NCBI RefSeq assembly: GCF_958298935.1
Contig: NC_084942.1
Location: forward strand, 4,037,501 to 4,101,500
DNA from: Phragmites australis
Lineage: Eukaryota; Streptophyta; Magnoliopsida; Poales; Poaceae
Direction of reading: 5' to 3'
DNA: 64,000 nt
The first letter of the stretch is position 1. Each line of letters starts with the position of its first letter. The notes beneath the pieces are model-generated. The model was not told the origin of the DNA. It worked only from the letters and a program-made list of their open reading frames with translations, and did no database searches. Shown here piece by piece: positions 1 to 12,080 of the stretch. The position numbers were made by a program, and so were the translations under genes.

Positions 1-3000
1 TGTTCCAGTTTCAGCTGTCATGATACCTCCTTGATCCTGGAACCGAGCTACACCAAAATCTGCCACTTTCACAACCTAGAGAAGCAAACAATAAAATCAT
101 TTATCAACTGGAGTAGTCTTTGTCATAAATTAATGTATAAATAAATGTATGATGCATGGCCCCAAGCCCCAAAACAGATGACACACAAATAAGCACACTG
201 TGCACCAACAATATCCTTCATTTTCACTACTAGCATTCTTTTCATCCCATTTTCTCCCCTAAACATCTTCACGAATGAAGTATTAAAGATTTATATGCTA
301 CATACATGATCTTTGTCCATCAGAAGGTTGGCAGTCTTTAAGTCTCTATGGATGATACCCCTTTCATGCAAGTAGCACATTCCTCGGCATACATCAACTG
401 CAAACTTCAAGAGAGCTGTGAGCTCCGGGACATTATGCTGCTTGTGCACAAAGTCATACAGGCTTCCTCCAGACATGTATTCTGTAAGGTATTAAAAACA
501 AGTTCAGCGGGTATTACAAGAGGAAAATGCTAAAACCTACAAAGACATCAGTTAAGAAGCAAGGAATAAATTATTTTCATCAAGCAACAAGCATGATCCC
601 TGGAGCTGCAAACTATAGTTGGTCAACCTTTATAAAATCACCTTACTGTAGGGAACTCCCTGATAGTTCTGTCCAAAAATGCTATGAAAAAGTAGGGTGT
701 TGTGTTACACACATATTCAAGTCAGATCATCTGTACAAACAATTCTTTGCAGGTTCCTATTAGATCCAGCAAATGCTACCATAAAGCTCACCTGTAATTA
801 TGCAAAATTGTGGTGGTTTCGTGCACGCACCAATGAATCGCACAACATTTGTATGTTGAACTTCTCTGAAAAGTGTGGAAGGTGAAGGCAAGCCATACAT
901 TATTAAATTGTTTCAAATAAGTTATAAGAAGGATATAGGATATTCAACTACAAAAGTCACAAGTGGTTCCATAAAATGTTAGATACCTTAGAATATACAC
1001 TTCTTGCGTAAACTCATTCCAAACATTCTTATTCAAATGCTCAGCTCTTAGAACTTTAACAGCAACATCCTCACCAAGATAAGTCCCATGAAACCTTCAC
1101 ATAAGCACAACACAATAAGAAAAAACAAAAGCACTACCAAATACAACAATTAAGTTATCAGCAGTATAAAGTTAACTCACAAGTCCCCACAAGAACCAGA
1201 AGCAATCATCTCTCCCATCTTCAGAAGTCGTTTGTCGATTTCCCATTCACCACCTTTAACTTGGAAGGGAAGTGTTCTTTCCGCAGCTGAGGAGTGGGAC
1301 GAACCAGACCATGAACCCTGTGCTCAGAAGGAACCAGCAAATGTGTTGGTAGTTTTGGAAAATGGAACAATGTATACTGCCTCCTGCATCAACCACTAGT
1401 AAAACAGGACCTGCCTGCCTAATGCTTAGGCATCATAATTTGTATCTGACTATCTGTATATAAATAATTCAGAAGTTACCTCATTTCTTAAAATGGATGC
1501 TTCCAGTGCCTTGTGCAAGCCATCAGTATCCTGACCATAATGTTCTTAAGTTAGCATCACTTGAGAGGTGTGTACAAAATTCAGTTTGTTAGGAATAACA
1601 ACTTGTATTCAATAGTAGCCTTTGAGGGCAATATATAGAGAGTACATGAGGGAGTACATGATAAGAACTCTGGTAACATATACGTAATGGATAATGACTT
1701 TATATTCCTAATACCCTCCTCAAATGCAAGGCGTATGCAATAGCGTTGCATTTGGAAGAGGTGATACTAAGTAATAAACTTAAACTAATACATCAAAAAA
1801 ATGTCTCTTTAAAGCCGTTGTAGAGTGGAGCCTTGTAATCCTGCCGAATCAAGCCGAAGAAGTGTATAGCGACGCACATGAGTAGTGTTGTGATGATAAC
1901 AACAAAAGAATCTCCTTGGTCAAGAATCGCAACAAATCAATATCGAGTAGCAAGACATCATACATAAGTTGTCACTAAGGCTACGAAAAGATCGAAATGA
2001 TATAGTTGCATCAATAACGATGGGAAAGGATTAACCAAACAAAGACATAATTTAGCTAACCACGAAAGAAATCGATGAATGGACGAAGGAATATGTGAAC
2101 TCGTACAGCATAGACGAACTCAAAGAGAGACTGAGACTTAGATGTGGATGCAGTGAAATAGCAAAGACTCTAATATGAGACTAAGACACTTGCCGGCAGC
2201 AGGGGATAATAGCATGTACTAGCAGTGGAGACAAAAGCAATATAGAGATGTACCAGTAGCACAAGCCTAGCACAGAAGCAGCACCACACAACGACTAGCA
2301 TAACAATAGCAGTGGAAACAAAGTAAAAGATAGCAGTATGCAATAGGGAATAGCCCAAATACCACCATGCCCAGAACCCTGGGTCAATACGAAGGCTCAA
2401 GACGGCGCAGAGACCTTCCAGCATCTACATGGCGAAGACCTCGTCACGCCAGGAGAGGTCGTGGCCGAGGCCGCAACCAAGCAGGCCGCCTTCCAGTGGT
2501 TCTGGGCGGTCGAACCCAGGGGTATTCCCGCCTGGGCTTGGTCCCGAAGTATCTCTTTTGACAGCACCTGGGAGGCCCCAGGCGAGCCAACATCTTCGGA
2601 GGGTCTGTCCGCCTAGTGTCCTCCTTGGGCCCCTCAAGCAAAAAAGGGTTCCGAGGAGGCGCAGGTCTCCGGAGTGAGCAGACCCCGCCAACGCCCTCGA
2701 CGTAGCCCTCGTGACGCCAACCGCGCGTAGGGAACTCTAAGTCCACCCCATTCAGGGAGGTGTAGTCGATGCCACTCCGGCTCCAAGAGCCGGTTCACCG
2801 GACGGCCTCTTCGGTCTCCCCAAGGGGAAAGGCCTCGAGGAAACCACGGGCTTCGGGGCACGCAGCCCTCGGCAACGACCTCGACGACAACCGCAAGCTC
2901 CGGTACCCTCGGAAGCATACGAGTGCATCCTGCACAGGCCAGAGCGCGGCCACAATATCGATGACTGCCGAACCCTCACGATCTTTTAAGAGGAATATCT

Positions 3001-6000
3001 CAGAAGACAAGCAGGATACCTGTAGGGATGTCAACAGGGCCCCGATTCCCGTTCCCCGACGGGGAATTTCCCTATTAGGGGATGGGGATGGGGCCAATTT
3101 TTCCCCCGCGGGGGGTTTAATGGGAGAAAAGTCTCCCCCGTCGGGTATGGTGGGGGCGAGAACGGTTCTCTATCCCCCATCCCTGTTTCCCCGCGGGGCC
3201 GATTCTCCAAAATTCTTAAACTCCCCATGGCCCATATATGCAAGAAACGGTCCAACTAAAGCCCAATCCACCAAAGCCCGTCAGCCAGCGGGCCCTTCAC
3301 CGTGCTAGCGTAGCGGGGACGGGGAACCCGTCAGGTATACATTCCCCGCGCGGGGACGGGGATGGGAGAATTTTCTCCCCCGTGGGCGGGGACGAGGACG
3401 GAGACGAGGGAAATTTCCCCCAATCGGGGCGGGGATGGTTACCCATTCCCCGCGGGAAATTTCCCCGTTGACATCCCTAGATACCTGGCCACAGAGGGAG
3501 CCGGCGAAGGATGGCACCAGGGTTGTAAACCTGAGGCAAGCTCCCGGGCAAATCTCTGGCCCTCCGACCCCGCTTCGTCACCACCAACTCCGCCACCGAC
3601 GGTACAATATCCCAGTGACAAGGACTGAGTCGGAGAACGTCGTCACCAGGCTCCGGACGGAGTGCCTCCGGAGCCAGGCAATGACTAAGGGGCGAGGGAG
3701 TCGCAGAGCGCCTCTCCCGACCTAGCCTTCGGCTTCGCCTCCGACACGTTGACGCCAGGCTCCAGACGGATTGCCTTCGGAGCCGAGCAACGGCTAAGGG
3801 CCAGTCCTGATGCTCCGTCTATTCCCACCTCATCATCCAGTCTTGATGCTCCTATCTTTACTGATTCTGATGTTATTGATGAGCTACCTATTGGTCCTCA
3901 TTATAATCTACGTGATTGTGCCACTGTTGAGGCTCCTGACAGGTGGGATTTTCTCGTACGAGTGCTGTTGTAGTTGAGAAACCATCTACTTATCAAGAGG
4001 CTTCTAGTATTCCTGAGTGGCAGTCTGCTATGTCTGAGGAGCTTGCTGCACTTGATCGTACAGGAACTTGAGATCTTGTTCGCTTACCATCTCATGTTGT
4101 TCCTATCAGATGTAAGTGGATGTTTAAAATTAAGACAGACAGATGGTTCTATTGAACGATACAAAGCTCGTCTTGTCGCCAGAGGTTTTTAGCAGACTAA
4201 GGGTCGCGATTATGATGAGACATTTGCTCCTGTTGCTCATATGACCACAGTTCGTACTTTGATTGCAGTGGCTGCTACTCGTTCCTGGACTTTCTCAGAT
4301 GGATGTTAAAAACGTATTTCTTCAAGGTGATTTGCATGAATAAGTCTATGTAGCCACCCCCAGGTGTTGATGCTCCTTTAGGATGTTTGTCGTCTTCGTC
4401 GTGCTTTATATGGCCTCAAACAAGCTCCTCGTGCTTGGTTTGAGCGGTTTGTTTCTATTATACGGGCTGCTGATTTTTCACCTAGTGATCATGATCTTGC
4501 TTTATTTATTCACTTATCTCCAAAAAGGCGTATTTTGCTTCTTCTATATGTTGATGATATGTTGATTACAGGAGATGATATTGAGCATGCTGCTCATGTG
4601 AAGAAGCAACTCAGTGAACAATTATGTCTGATTTATGCCCTATTAGTTACTTCTTGGGGATTGAAGTTGTAACTTCTGAAAAGGGTTTCTATCTTTTGCA
4701 ATTTAAATACATTCAGGATTTCATGACTAGCTCTGACATTACTGATACTCGGACAGTTGCTACACCTATGGAGCTTCATTTGCAGCTACGTCCAACTAAT
4801 GGCACACCCCTTGAAGATTCCTCTCAATATCATTGTATGGTGGGGAGTCTTGTTTATCTCATTGTTACTAGACCTGACATTGCTCATGCAGTTCATATTT
4901 TGAGTCAGTTTGTGAGTGCTCCAACGTCTATGCATTTAGGTCATTTGCTTCGAGTAATACGTTACTTAAGGGGGACATCATCTCAGTGCTTGTTCTATGC
5001 CCGTTTGAGTCCACTTCAACTTTATGCTTACTCAGACTCCACTTGGACGAGTGATCTAATGGATCGTCGTTCTGTCACTGGTTATTGTATTATTCTTAGT
5101 ACTTCTATTGCATGGAAGTCCAAGAAGCAGACTGTTGTGTCATATTCCAGTACAGAGGAAGAACTTCAAGCTCTTGCCACTACCACTTCCGATATTGTAC
5201 GGCGTCGCTGATTGTTGATTGATTTTGGAGTCTTTTCTTGTGAAGCACCCACACCTCTTCTATGTGATAATACTGGCCCTATACAAATTGCAAATGATCA
5301 TGTCAAGCATGAACTTACAAAGCATATCGGTGTTGATGCTTCCTTTGCTCGGTCTTATTGTCATCAGAAAACCATTGCTCTCCAGTAGGGCTGGACGAAA
5401 AGTTCGAAGCTCGTGAGCTAGCTCAGCTCGTGTCTGGCTCGGCTCGGCTCGGCTCGTTTAGATAATAAGCCGAGCCGAGCTAAAGTTTTAGCTTGTTTAG
5501 ATAACGAGCTAGCTCTCAAGCCAACCGAGACAGGAGGCAGCCCATATAATATTATGCAGCCCAAACCCAGTAGCCCGTTTGCATAACCAAATATATACCC
5601 CCACTCCTAGGAACCCTAATGCAACATCCCATTTCTATTCTCCCGCAGCCGGTGACTCGGTGAGCGGTGAATTGGCAACGCCATCCCCCGTCCACAGCAG
5701 TCCTCAGTCCCCCGTCGGCTGTCCACGACATCCATGCTATTGGCCACCTAGATCCCCATCCACCTCGGCTACTCGGCGTCATCGCGGACCTCTGTTCACG
5801 TCACCGATAGTCCTGCGACAGCCAAACAAGCTGGCTCGTGAGCATGACGAGTCAAGCCGAGCTGGCTTTTTTGCTCGTTTTGTTAATGAGCCGAGCCGAG
5901 CCAGCTCGTTATCTAAACGAGCCGTAACAAGCCGAGCTGGCTTGTTATCCAGCCCTACTCTTCAGTATGTGCCATCAGAGTTGCAAGTTACAGACTTCTT

Positions 6001-9000
6001 CACCAAAGCACAAACTCAAACGCATCATCGGCTTCATCTCCTCAAACTTGTTTCTAAGCCTCCTATACCACCTTGAGTTTGAGGAGGGAGGGGGGGTTAA
6101 GTATATATATGGTAACATATTATTCTGGCCTATCTTCTTCTCTCCACAACTCCAGTCAAGGCAACAGTGTACACCTCCAATGCAATATTACAAGCAAATT
6201 GTGCTAATCTTACATTAAGTAGATCCAGGTAACTAGAGATGCAAGTGGAAAGGGTCCGTTGACGCATCGTAGTTCTGTTTATTTACATATACAAGCAATG
6301 TGTACATGAGCTATCAATTAAGTTGGTTAAGTCGAGTGGATTTGGATCAACCCACTTGCATCCCTACAGGTAACCAACCTTGTGCGATGTCAAATTGCTT
6401 CCACATTCCATATTCAGCCCCAGAAAAAATTTCTATCAAATTTATAAGTAGGATGTTGCAAAGGATTAATGTCTCAGGAAGTATATTGCAAAGGTGTAGC
6501 TGGATATTTCATTGGGGTTGTTGCTTCACAAAGTGAGTGGCGTAACTGTACACACTAGATAAGTTACTGACACAATTATTCGTAATAAACTATGTGCCAA
6601 TTTAATGTGCACCATGCACTCATTTGCTAAGGCTGGCCTCACTCAAGACGAATCTTATTATTGGCAGTGGGCAATGCTAACTTTATCATATCATTCTAAA
6701 GAAGATATCCTTTGGACTCCTGAAGCAATATAAAGTCCCAATACATCTTGTCACTTAAATAATTCAATCAATGCCATGATAAGGGCCTAAAATTACCTCA
6801 ATGGGCCAACCATCAACAACAAAAACATCAAGAGAATAGCCATCGAAGGTTGAGAAAACATGTGCTTCTCTGATGTTCAGTCCAATGTCAGATAGCAACG
6901 CAGACAGCTGCAGAAATGTTTCAGTTAGATGCTATCCTGTGAACAAAAGGTTGAATTACTCTTACCAATTATTGGCATGTATAGTCTAATTAGTACATGG
7001 TTGAATGCAGAAAAATTGCCCTTTACTAAGATGCCTAGAGTATAAGGCTATAAGCATGAATAACAATTAACCTGAAATGTTCAAATTTGACGTCTGGATA
7101 TAAAACAACCTGAGCATGACAAAATGAGTTCCTAAGCTTTGTAGATTGATCGAAAAATGCATTTACATCTGGAAAGATTAAAAAAAGGTATCATGAGGTT
7201 GAGGATAAGTTAAGAGGCACACAGAACTGTTGACCTGACTAAGGAGCTTTGGCTTGTCAATTGTGGAGAAAACTATCTCATGAATGTGAGTGTATGCTGT
7301 GTCCTGCCTGTGAAATATACAGAGTCAAGATTAGTACATTCACAAAAGGTTTATACATAGAAAGTTTTCTGTGAAAGAAGGGGCACAATTGTGTTTATGG
7401 GCATATCATAGTTGTTCATGCAAGTGTAAATGCATGAGCAATTTTAATTTTTGCTCATGCAGAATTAGGAGCCATTTGGGATGGCATACTACGGGCATAT
7501 GTGAGAAAAGTATCTGTATTCTCGTTTTGTCTGATGCACAGACTACAAAAGTGAACATGCACTTTAGTGCAAAGGCCAAAAGTGAATGTGCACATAGCAT
7601 AGCGCATCTACCTTACAGAGAAATCATCGCCATCATCAGCCCCTTCTTCAGATGCATCAGAGTCGTATGTTGGATCCACATCTTCAATCTTTGATCAAAG
7701 TGTAGAGTCAATACAACTCTGATTTCTATTGGTGATACTAAAGATAAACAATCATTAATGCATGGAAAAACATTTAGCCTAGATAAGGGATAAAGGAAAA
7801 AAGTAAAGTCTGCAAGCTAATGAACCTTGTCTATTCCTAATCACTATATCTCGACCAACAAAATATTCAAAGAACTAGATGAACAGCCAGTAAAGGCTCT
7901 TCATTATCTAAGCTAAAATCACAGCAACAAAAAAGTAGGAAGCAAGCTGGGCCGGGCTCAGGTAGGTTTTGGCCCTGTCTGGATTATCTATCAATCAAAG
8001 CAAGTCATTCTACCCCTTAAACCAATTTACACTGTTCACATGTCGCAAACAAGTTGTTAAGTGTAATTTAAATACACAATAGAACCTACAAAATAAGCAA
8101 ACAGTCTTAATTACATCTTAGATTACCTATTTTAGTTAAATTTCCATAAAACTGTCCCTGTCATATTTGGCGACTGAAATTCTTACTAGCTATATGATGA
8201 CTATAGCTTTCTACTTTCTCCTTCATACTTCAAAATATTAAAAGCTATTTTATTCTATGCACAAAAACAACGTAAATATACAACAAACGTTTTAATTTAC
8301 AAACCAGTTGTAACATATGGGCCAAGTTATTGTAATGACCAAGCATGTATTCAATTGGTACAAAAGTCCTGCTGTGTGGGGGCACTGAGGTGGTTCAGAT
8401 ATGCAACCACTAGCCACTAAAAGTAGCTACCATTGCTACATAGCACATATTAGTAGCTTGAAGAACTGCCCAAAAGAACTTAAGAAAGAGCTTTACCTTT
8501 AAGAAACGGACATGAAAGGCAGGACGCCTATCAGGATCCTTCGCTTCTGCCAAGACCTTCTGATGGACTATGACATCTACTGCTTTGTCAACATTAATAT
8601 CCAGCTGATAGCTATAGCATGGGAAAACAAAAGAAGAACCAATGTGACAATAAAGAATTAATTAATTGGACTAGCAATGCTAATCCGAAAACAGTGACTG
8701 CAGCTACCAGCTTCCTTTTCAAATATGAAATATCATAAGAGAGAACCATCCCCACAAGTGAAGAATACAATGACAAACTACAAGACAAAGGGATCAGTTA
8801 GCGACTGATGTGCTCAATATAACGGCAAACTACAAGACCAAGGGCCAGCTTGCGATTGTTGTGCCACACTGTGCTCTCAAATATAGTTATTTCCAAGAAT
8901 ATTTACTAATTCCAGTACAAATTTCTGTTATGGCTCTAAAAGAGATGCTTTCAACTAACACAACAATTTAGTTAACTATTCCTCAATGCTATCCAAATAT

Positions 9001-9816
9001 ATATAAGGGGAAAAACTCATAAACACAATCAGAAGAGGCAACCAGCTAAGTCAAAGATAATAATTCAGAATGAGGATCAAAGATTTCCTTTTTGGAAGAG
9101 CGTGAGCCCAGCCCGCAAGAGAAATAAACAAACCTGATCACTGCATTTACTTCCAACCTTAGCTTAATCCCAGAAGAAACTATATCAATATCGAGCAAGA
9201 CACAACCTTCTGGCCACTATTCCATCATCACAGTAGATTAAATACATCCAATCCTCAAGCATACAGTTCAGAGTCAACTCCAATTCCGTAGCCGAGTCAA
9301 ACAACATTCCAGTGAAAGGTAACTCAAAGGTCACATATGCTACAAATTCACACTAACACAAACCTCACCAATAAGCTTCGCCAAACACACCCAAAATCCC
9401 AAGCCTTAACGACCACGCTACCCCTTTTGAGTTTTGATCGGAACAATGAGCACAGATTCCACAACCACGAGCGCTAAACCATGGCAAACCTAAGTGGCAG
9501 CTAAGAGCAGGGCGAGTTAACCAAATCACCTGTGGGGAAGCCGCGCGAAATGGGCCACGATCCTGTCGCGGAACTCGGGGTCGGACGCCTCCTCGTGGCC
9601 GTCGGCGACGAGCCGCTCGTACACCTGACCGCAGATGTCGCGGGCGCCTCCCCCTCCCCCACCACCTCCGCTCCCACCGGAGCCGGCGGGCGCGGCGGCG
9701 GCGTCGCGCGTCGGAGACGAGCTTTCCCCGACTCCCTCCTCGATGCCCCCACCGGGCCCACTCCCCGCAGCCGCAGCCGCAGCCGCCGCCACCATCCCCG
9801 CTGAGCTGCAGGTCAC
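1..9816 (-). CDS. ACT-domain Raf-like protein kinase (STY8/STY17/STY46 type), 3' end missing
   Basis: Predicted cytosolic serine/threonine/tyrosine kinase. I resolved eleven coding exons, all with GT..AG borders and consistent phase: 9816-9530, 8611-8497, 7688-7617, 7303-7235, 6907-6797, 1530-1480, 1317-1181, 1094-987, 865-792, 481-306 and 75-1. They encode 425 residues; the family is usually about 550-580, so roughly the last 140 lie outside the window. Residues 1-95 are Ala/Gly-rich. Residues about 159-218 form an ACT domain (motifs [16 protein letters not shown] and [12 protein letters not shown]). The kinase domain starts near 262, with glycine loop ASGSCGDL, catalytic lysine K294 in [14 protein letters not shown] at 386-395 and DFG at 406-408, all intact. 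In Arabidopsis this family phosphorylates chloroplast transit peptides; the same role here is inference. Intron 5 (1531-6796) is swollen by transposons, but the flanking exons stay in frame, so the gene is probably functional. A second ATG lies at 9795. Confidence 0.93.
1587..1713 (-). mobile_element. copia-type LTR (127 bp) in kinase intron 5
   Basis: Read on the minus strand, the segment begins TATTAGGAATATAAAG and ends GTTATTCCTAACA, so its ends are inverted repeats as expected of an LTR. Directly upstream on the minus strand (1714-1724) is a polypurine tract, GAGGAGGG, which makes this a 3' LTR. It is very short for an LTR. The first base pair of the terminus is degenerate (TA instead of TG). 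Confidence 0.65.
1714..2350 (-). mobile_element. probable internal remnant of the minus-strand copia element
   Basis: This noncoding stretch precedes the polypurine tract of the 127-bp LTR on the minus strand, so it is most simply the 3' internal part of the same element. I see no conserved pol motif in it. The boundary with the GC-rich DNA near 2350 is approximate. Confidence 0.35.
2351..3809 (+). mobile_element. GC-rich retroelement-like segment with gag-like fragment
   Basis: GC-rich DNA unlike the AT-rich intron around it. Before and after the MITE at 3023-3479 it reads as one continuous block. Around 2917-2985 a plus-strand frame gives [19 protein letters not shown], which resembles the zinc-knuckle end of Ty3/gypsy gag (the H-x4-C half is visible). 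No intact ORF exists. Assignment to gypsy is tentative. Confidence 0.35.
3023..3479. mobile_element. hAT-type MITE, 457 bp, perfect 8-bp TSD
   Basis: Ends are inverted repeats (TAGGGATGTCAAC at the left, GTTGACATCCCTA at the right). The element is flanked by the perfect 8-bp duplication GATACCTG at 3015-3022 and 3480-3487; 8-bp duplications are typical of the hAT superfamily. The interior is dominated by short GGGGA and TCCCC tracts that can pair with each other. No transposase is encoded. Confidence 0.9.
3810..6076 (+). pseudogene. copia retrotransposon pol (RT and RNase H), degenerate
   Basis: Ty1/copia reverse transcriptase is recognisable as [54 protein letters not shown] and the catalytic box [15 protein letters not shown] near 4539-4580. 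RNase H follows from about 5020 ([37 protein letters not shown]). There are in-frame stops (for example near 3972, 4069 and 4341) and frame changes, so it is dead. The C-terminal part is split by the hAT element at 5386-5957 and resumes as [20 protein letters not shown]. It ends just before a polypurine tract at 6077-6096. It sits in intron 5 of the kinase gene, antisense to it. Confidence 0.9.
5386..5957. mobile_element. non-autonomous hAT element, 572 bp, inside copia RNase H
   Basis: Begins TAGGGCTGGACG and ends TCCAGCCCTA. Flanks are CTCTCCAG (5378-5385) and CTCTTCAG (5958-5965), an 8-bp target duplication with one mismatch. Both arms carry many GAGCC/GGCTC repeats that are complementary between the arms, so a single strand should fold strongly. 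No transposase is encoded. Removing it rejoins the copia RNase H frame. Confidence 0.88.
6077..6225 (+). mobile_element. polypurine tract and probable 3' LTR fragment of the plus-strand copia
   Basis: A purine run TTTGAGGAGGGAGGGGGG directly follows the RNase H stop region, the normal position of a copia polypurine tract. The AT-rich sequence after it is probably the start of the 3' LTR. I could not find a matching 5' LTR or fix the right end. Confidence 0.45.
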
Positions 9817-9860
9817 CTGCCCCGCATCTCCGCCCCTCCCTCCTCCAAAGTTTCGGCTCG

Positions 9861-9871
9861 TGTAGGGTTTT
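9861..9871 (-). promoter_or_regulatory. telo-box-like motif in kinase 5' leader
   Basis: On the minus strand this reads AAAACCCTACA, which contains the plant telo-box core AAACCCTA. It lies about 45 bases upstream of the kinase start codon, next to a GCTC microrepeat. Telo-boxes are common near transcription starts of broadly expressed plant genes. Function here is inferred from position only. Confidence 0.4.
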
Positions 9872-11782
9872 GCCCGCTCGCTCGCTCGCGTGTTCTAGAA
9901 GGTTCGGCGGTGGGCACTGGGCAGTTGAAGGACAGGAGTGGGAGAAGACGAGGGAGCTTTAAGAGAGGCGCGGGGTACGGGGAAGAGAATAAGAAGCCAA
10001 TGTAGGGGCAGAAGCGTCTTTTCGCGATGGGGTTGCGGGGAGAGAATGTCTTGGACCTTGGGGGGCTTGTGGCGAAATGCGCGGCTCGCAGAATGGCTGC
10101 GTGGGCATCGTCCTTGCCGATGGTTTAATGTAGGGTATGAATGTCAGTGAGACGGGTCTAGTGGACGCGGTGTACGGAGAGGACTGGTAGTCGGACGTGG
10201 ATGTGGTTTTCTTTGAACGAGTGCTGCTACGTGCACGCCACGAAGTTCTCTAGCAGGCTTGGGACATCAGCTGACAGGTGGGTCCAGTGGTATTTAGTAC
10301 CATTGGAGTGGATAAGAGCAATGTATTAAAGGGATTTTTAGTACTACTAGTTAGCACTCTAATATTCCTAATATTTTAGTACTCTCAAACCATTTCTCTA
10401 TCTCCTGGAGTACTGGGCTCAGATATAAGTCGTTTTCACATATGATTTATTATAACCGAGGTTTGTGCATACATAAATCATATTCTGATATCATCTCAAA
10501 GATTTAAAATATGATATAATGTCTTTTTCACGTATCATATTTCACTAGCTATTTAAAATATATTATTCATGTCTCTCGTGTCTGACATGCAAAATGAGAT
10601 GTATTATAAATGGATATGAATGACTCACTTTGAAAAATAAACTTCTCCGGTGAGCCGGACGTAAGCCCATTTTTGTGTGCATCCATGTTAAATCGAGAAT
10701 AAATTATCCGGTCAAAGTGGTATGGCCCACTAATTGGTCAACATGGCGGTCCGTGACTGATATCTCAATTAAAGCAACTTTATCAAACAATTATCTTACA
10801 ATTAAGTATAGTTTATTGATGGAAGGATTACCGAGACTATGGTCGCCTTTTCTTTTAATTTTGTATATTCACCCCTACTATAATTGTGTTCTAAATTTTT
10901 ATTTCACAAGTCTTGCCTTTTTTGCCAAGGGAATGTGATTGTATTAATGAAGCACGTAACATCTCCATATTTCATGAATAACATCAAAAAAATAAGAAAA
11001 TTACATAGAAAAAGCTTTCAAGCCCTTCCCGCTTTGATCTCATCTTCCATGACCTCTATCGCATTGGGTGGACGGAGCAACGCAGAATGCCACAATCACA
11101 CAACAATCCTTGTACCGGAACCGTCGAGCGACCTCAAACTTTGGATATGCCACGGGATTCAATACCCCAGACCGACTAAGAAGTGTATCTAACTCCATGT
11201 TGGAACATTGGCAATTGCCTTGTCGGTCTCTCAAACATTTGAATATCAAATTGGTAATCTAGATAAGCATCCACATCTTATTAAACTAAAAAATTGCTTG
11301 TCTTCGAGGTTTATCCTAAGCACATTCTTTGATCTTCAAATTAAGATTGTAATAGTCGTACAATAACAAATGATATCAACATAGAGCAGACAAAGTCCCA
11401 GCATTAGCTTAGGTCCATTGACACCCCAGTATATTTCATTTTCCCACGCGTTCTTCCTCATTCATGACATGAAAATTGAACGGATCAGACAAATTAAAGG
11501 AGGAATCCTTTAAATACTCTATATGAATTTTACGAGGAAAAGATGAAGGTGCCCTTGATGTGGACTGCTCTAACGTTGCTATTTGCTTTATCCAAAATGT
11601 GGATTAGAACCAAGCCACAGTAGTGCTGGATGGAATCTGCTTAAAGTGGGAGGGAAGGGGAGAACCTCAGCAGCTCAGCTGATGGATCTCTCGTTTGGGG
11701 CCATGCTTATTCTCACGCAAGCATGTCTCATCCCTTGCTCCATTCGTCACCTTGCTAAGTGCAGAAGGATTTGTACAAATTA
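9872..11782. other. intergenic region upstream of the kinase gene
   Basis: The first few hundred bases, GC-rich near the gene, are the likely kinase promoter on the minus strand. Beyond about 10300 the DNA is AT-rich. A TAAGAGCA motif near 10315 and GGACTGCTCTA near 11560-11572 resemble worn MITE ends, but no target duplication was found. No coding region is supported. Confidence 0.4.
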
Positions 11783-12077
11783 GAACCTGTTTGGCAGTGC
11801 TTCTAGAGCAGCTTCCCGGTTGGAATCAGGGGAGCTCTGCCAAACAACAGCTTTCAGCTTTTAGCTCCTTAAGTGGAATCTGTGGGAGTGATTCTCTGAA
11901 ATAAACTAAAAGTTAGGGAGTTGAAAAAAGCAGCTTTCCATGATTCACTTCCTACAGAGAATCACTTCTTCCATATATTTTATTTTAGAGAATCACTTTC
12001 AGCTACAGAATCACTTTCTCCAAAGAATCACTCCCCATAGAGAATTTGAATCAAGGAGAGCTCTAACAAACAGACGC
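11783..12077. mobile_element. PIF/Harbinger (Tourist-like) MITE, 295 bp
   Basis: Flanked by the 3-bp duplication TTA at 11780-11782 and 12078-12080, typical of PIF/Harbinger. The termini are imperfect inverted repeats around CCTGTTTGGCAG and CTAACAAACAGACGC. The interior contains repeated GAATCACTT blocks. No ORF. Confidence 0.7.
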
Positions 12078-12080
12078 TTA

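Noticed and set aside
2367..3725. Many overlapping short frames on both strands
   Set aside because: They come from GC-rich retroelement DNA and the G/C-tract MITE; none is conserved-looking apart from the gag-like fragment noted.
5579..6076. 165-residue plus-strand frame
   Set aside because: It runs from the interior of the hAT element into copia RNase H, so it joins two unrelated transposons.
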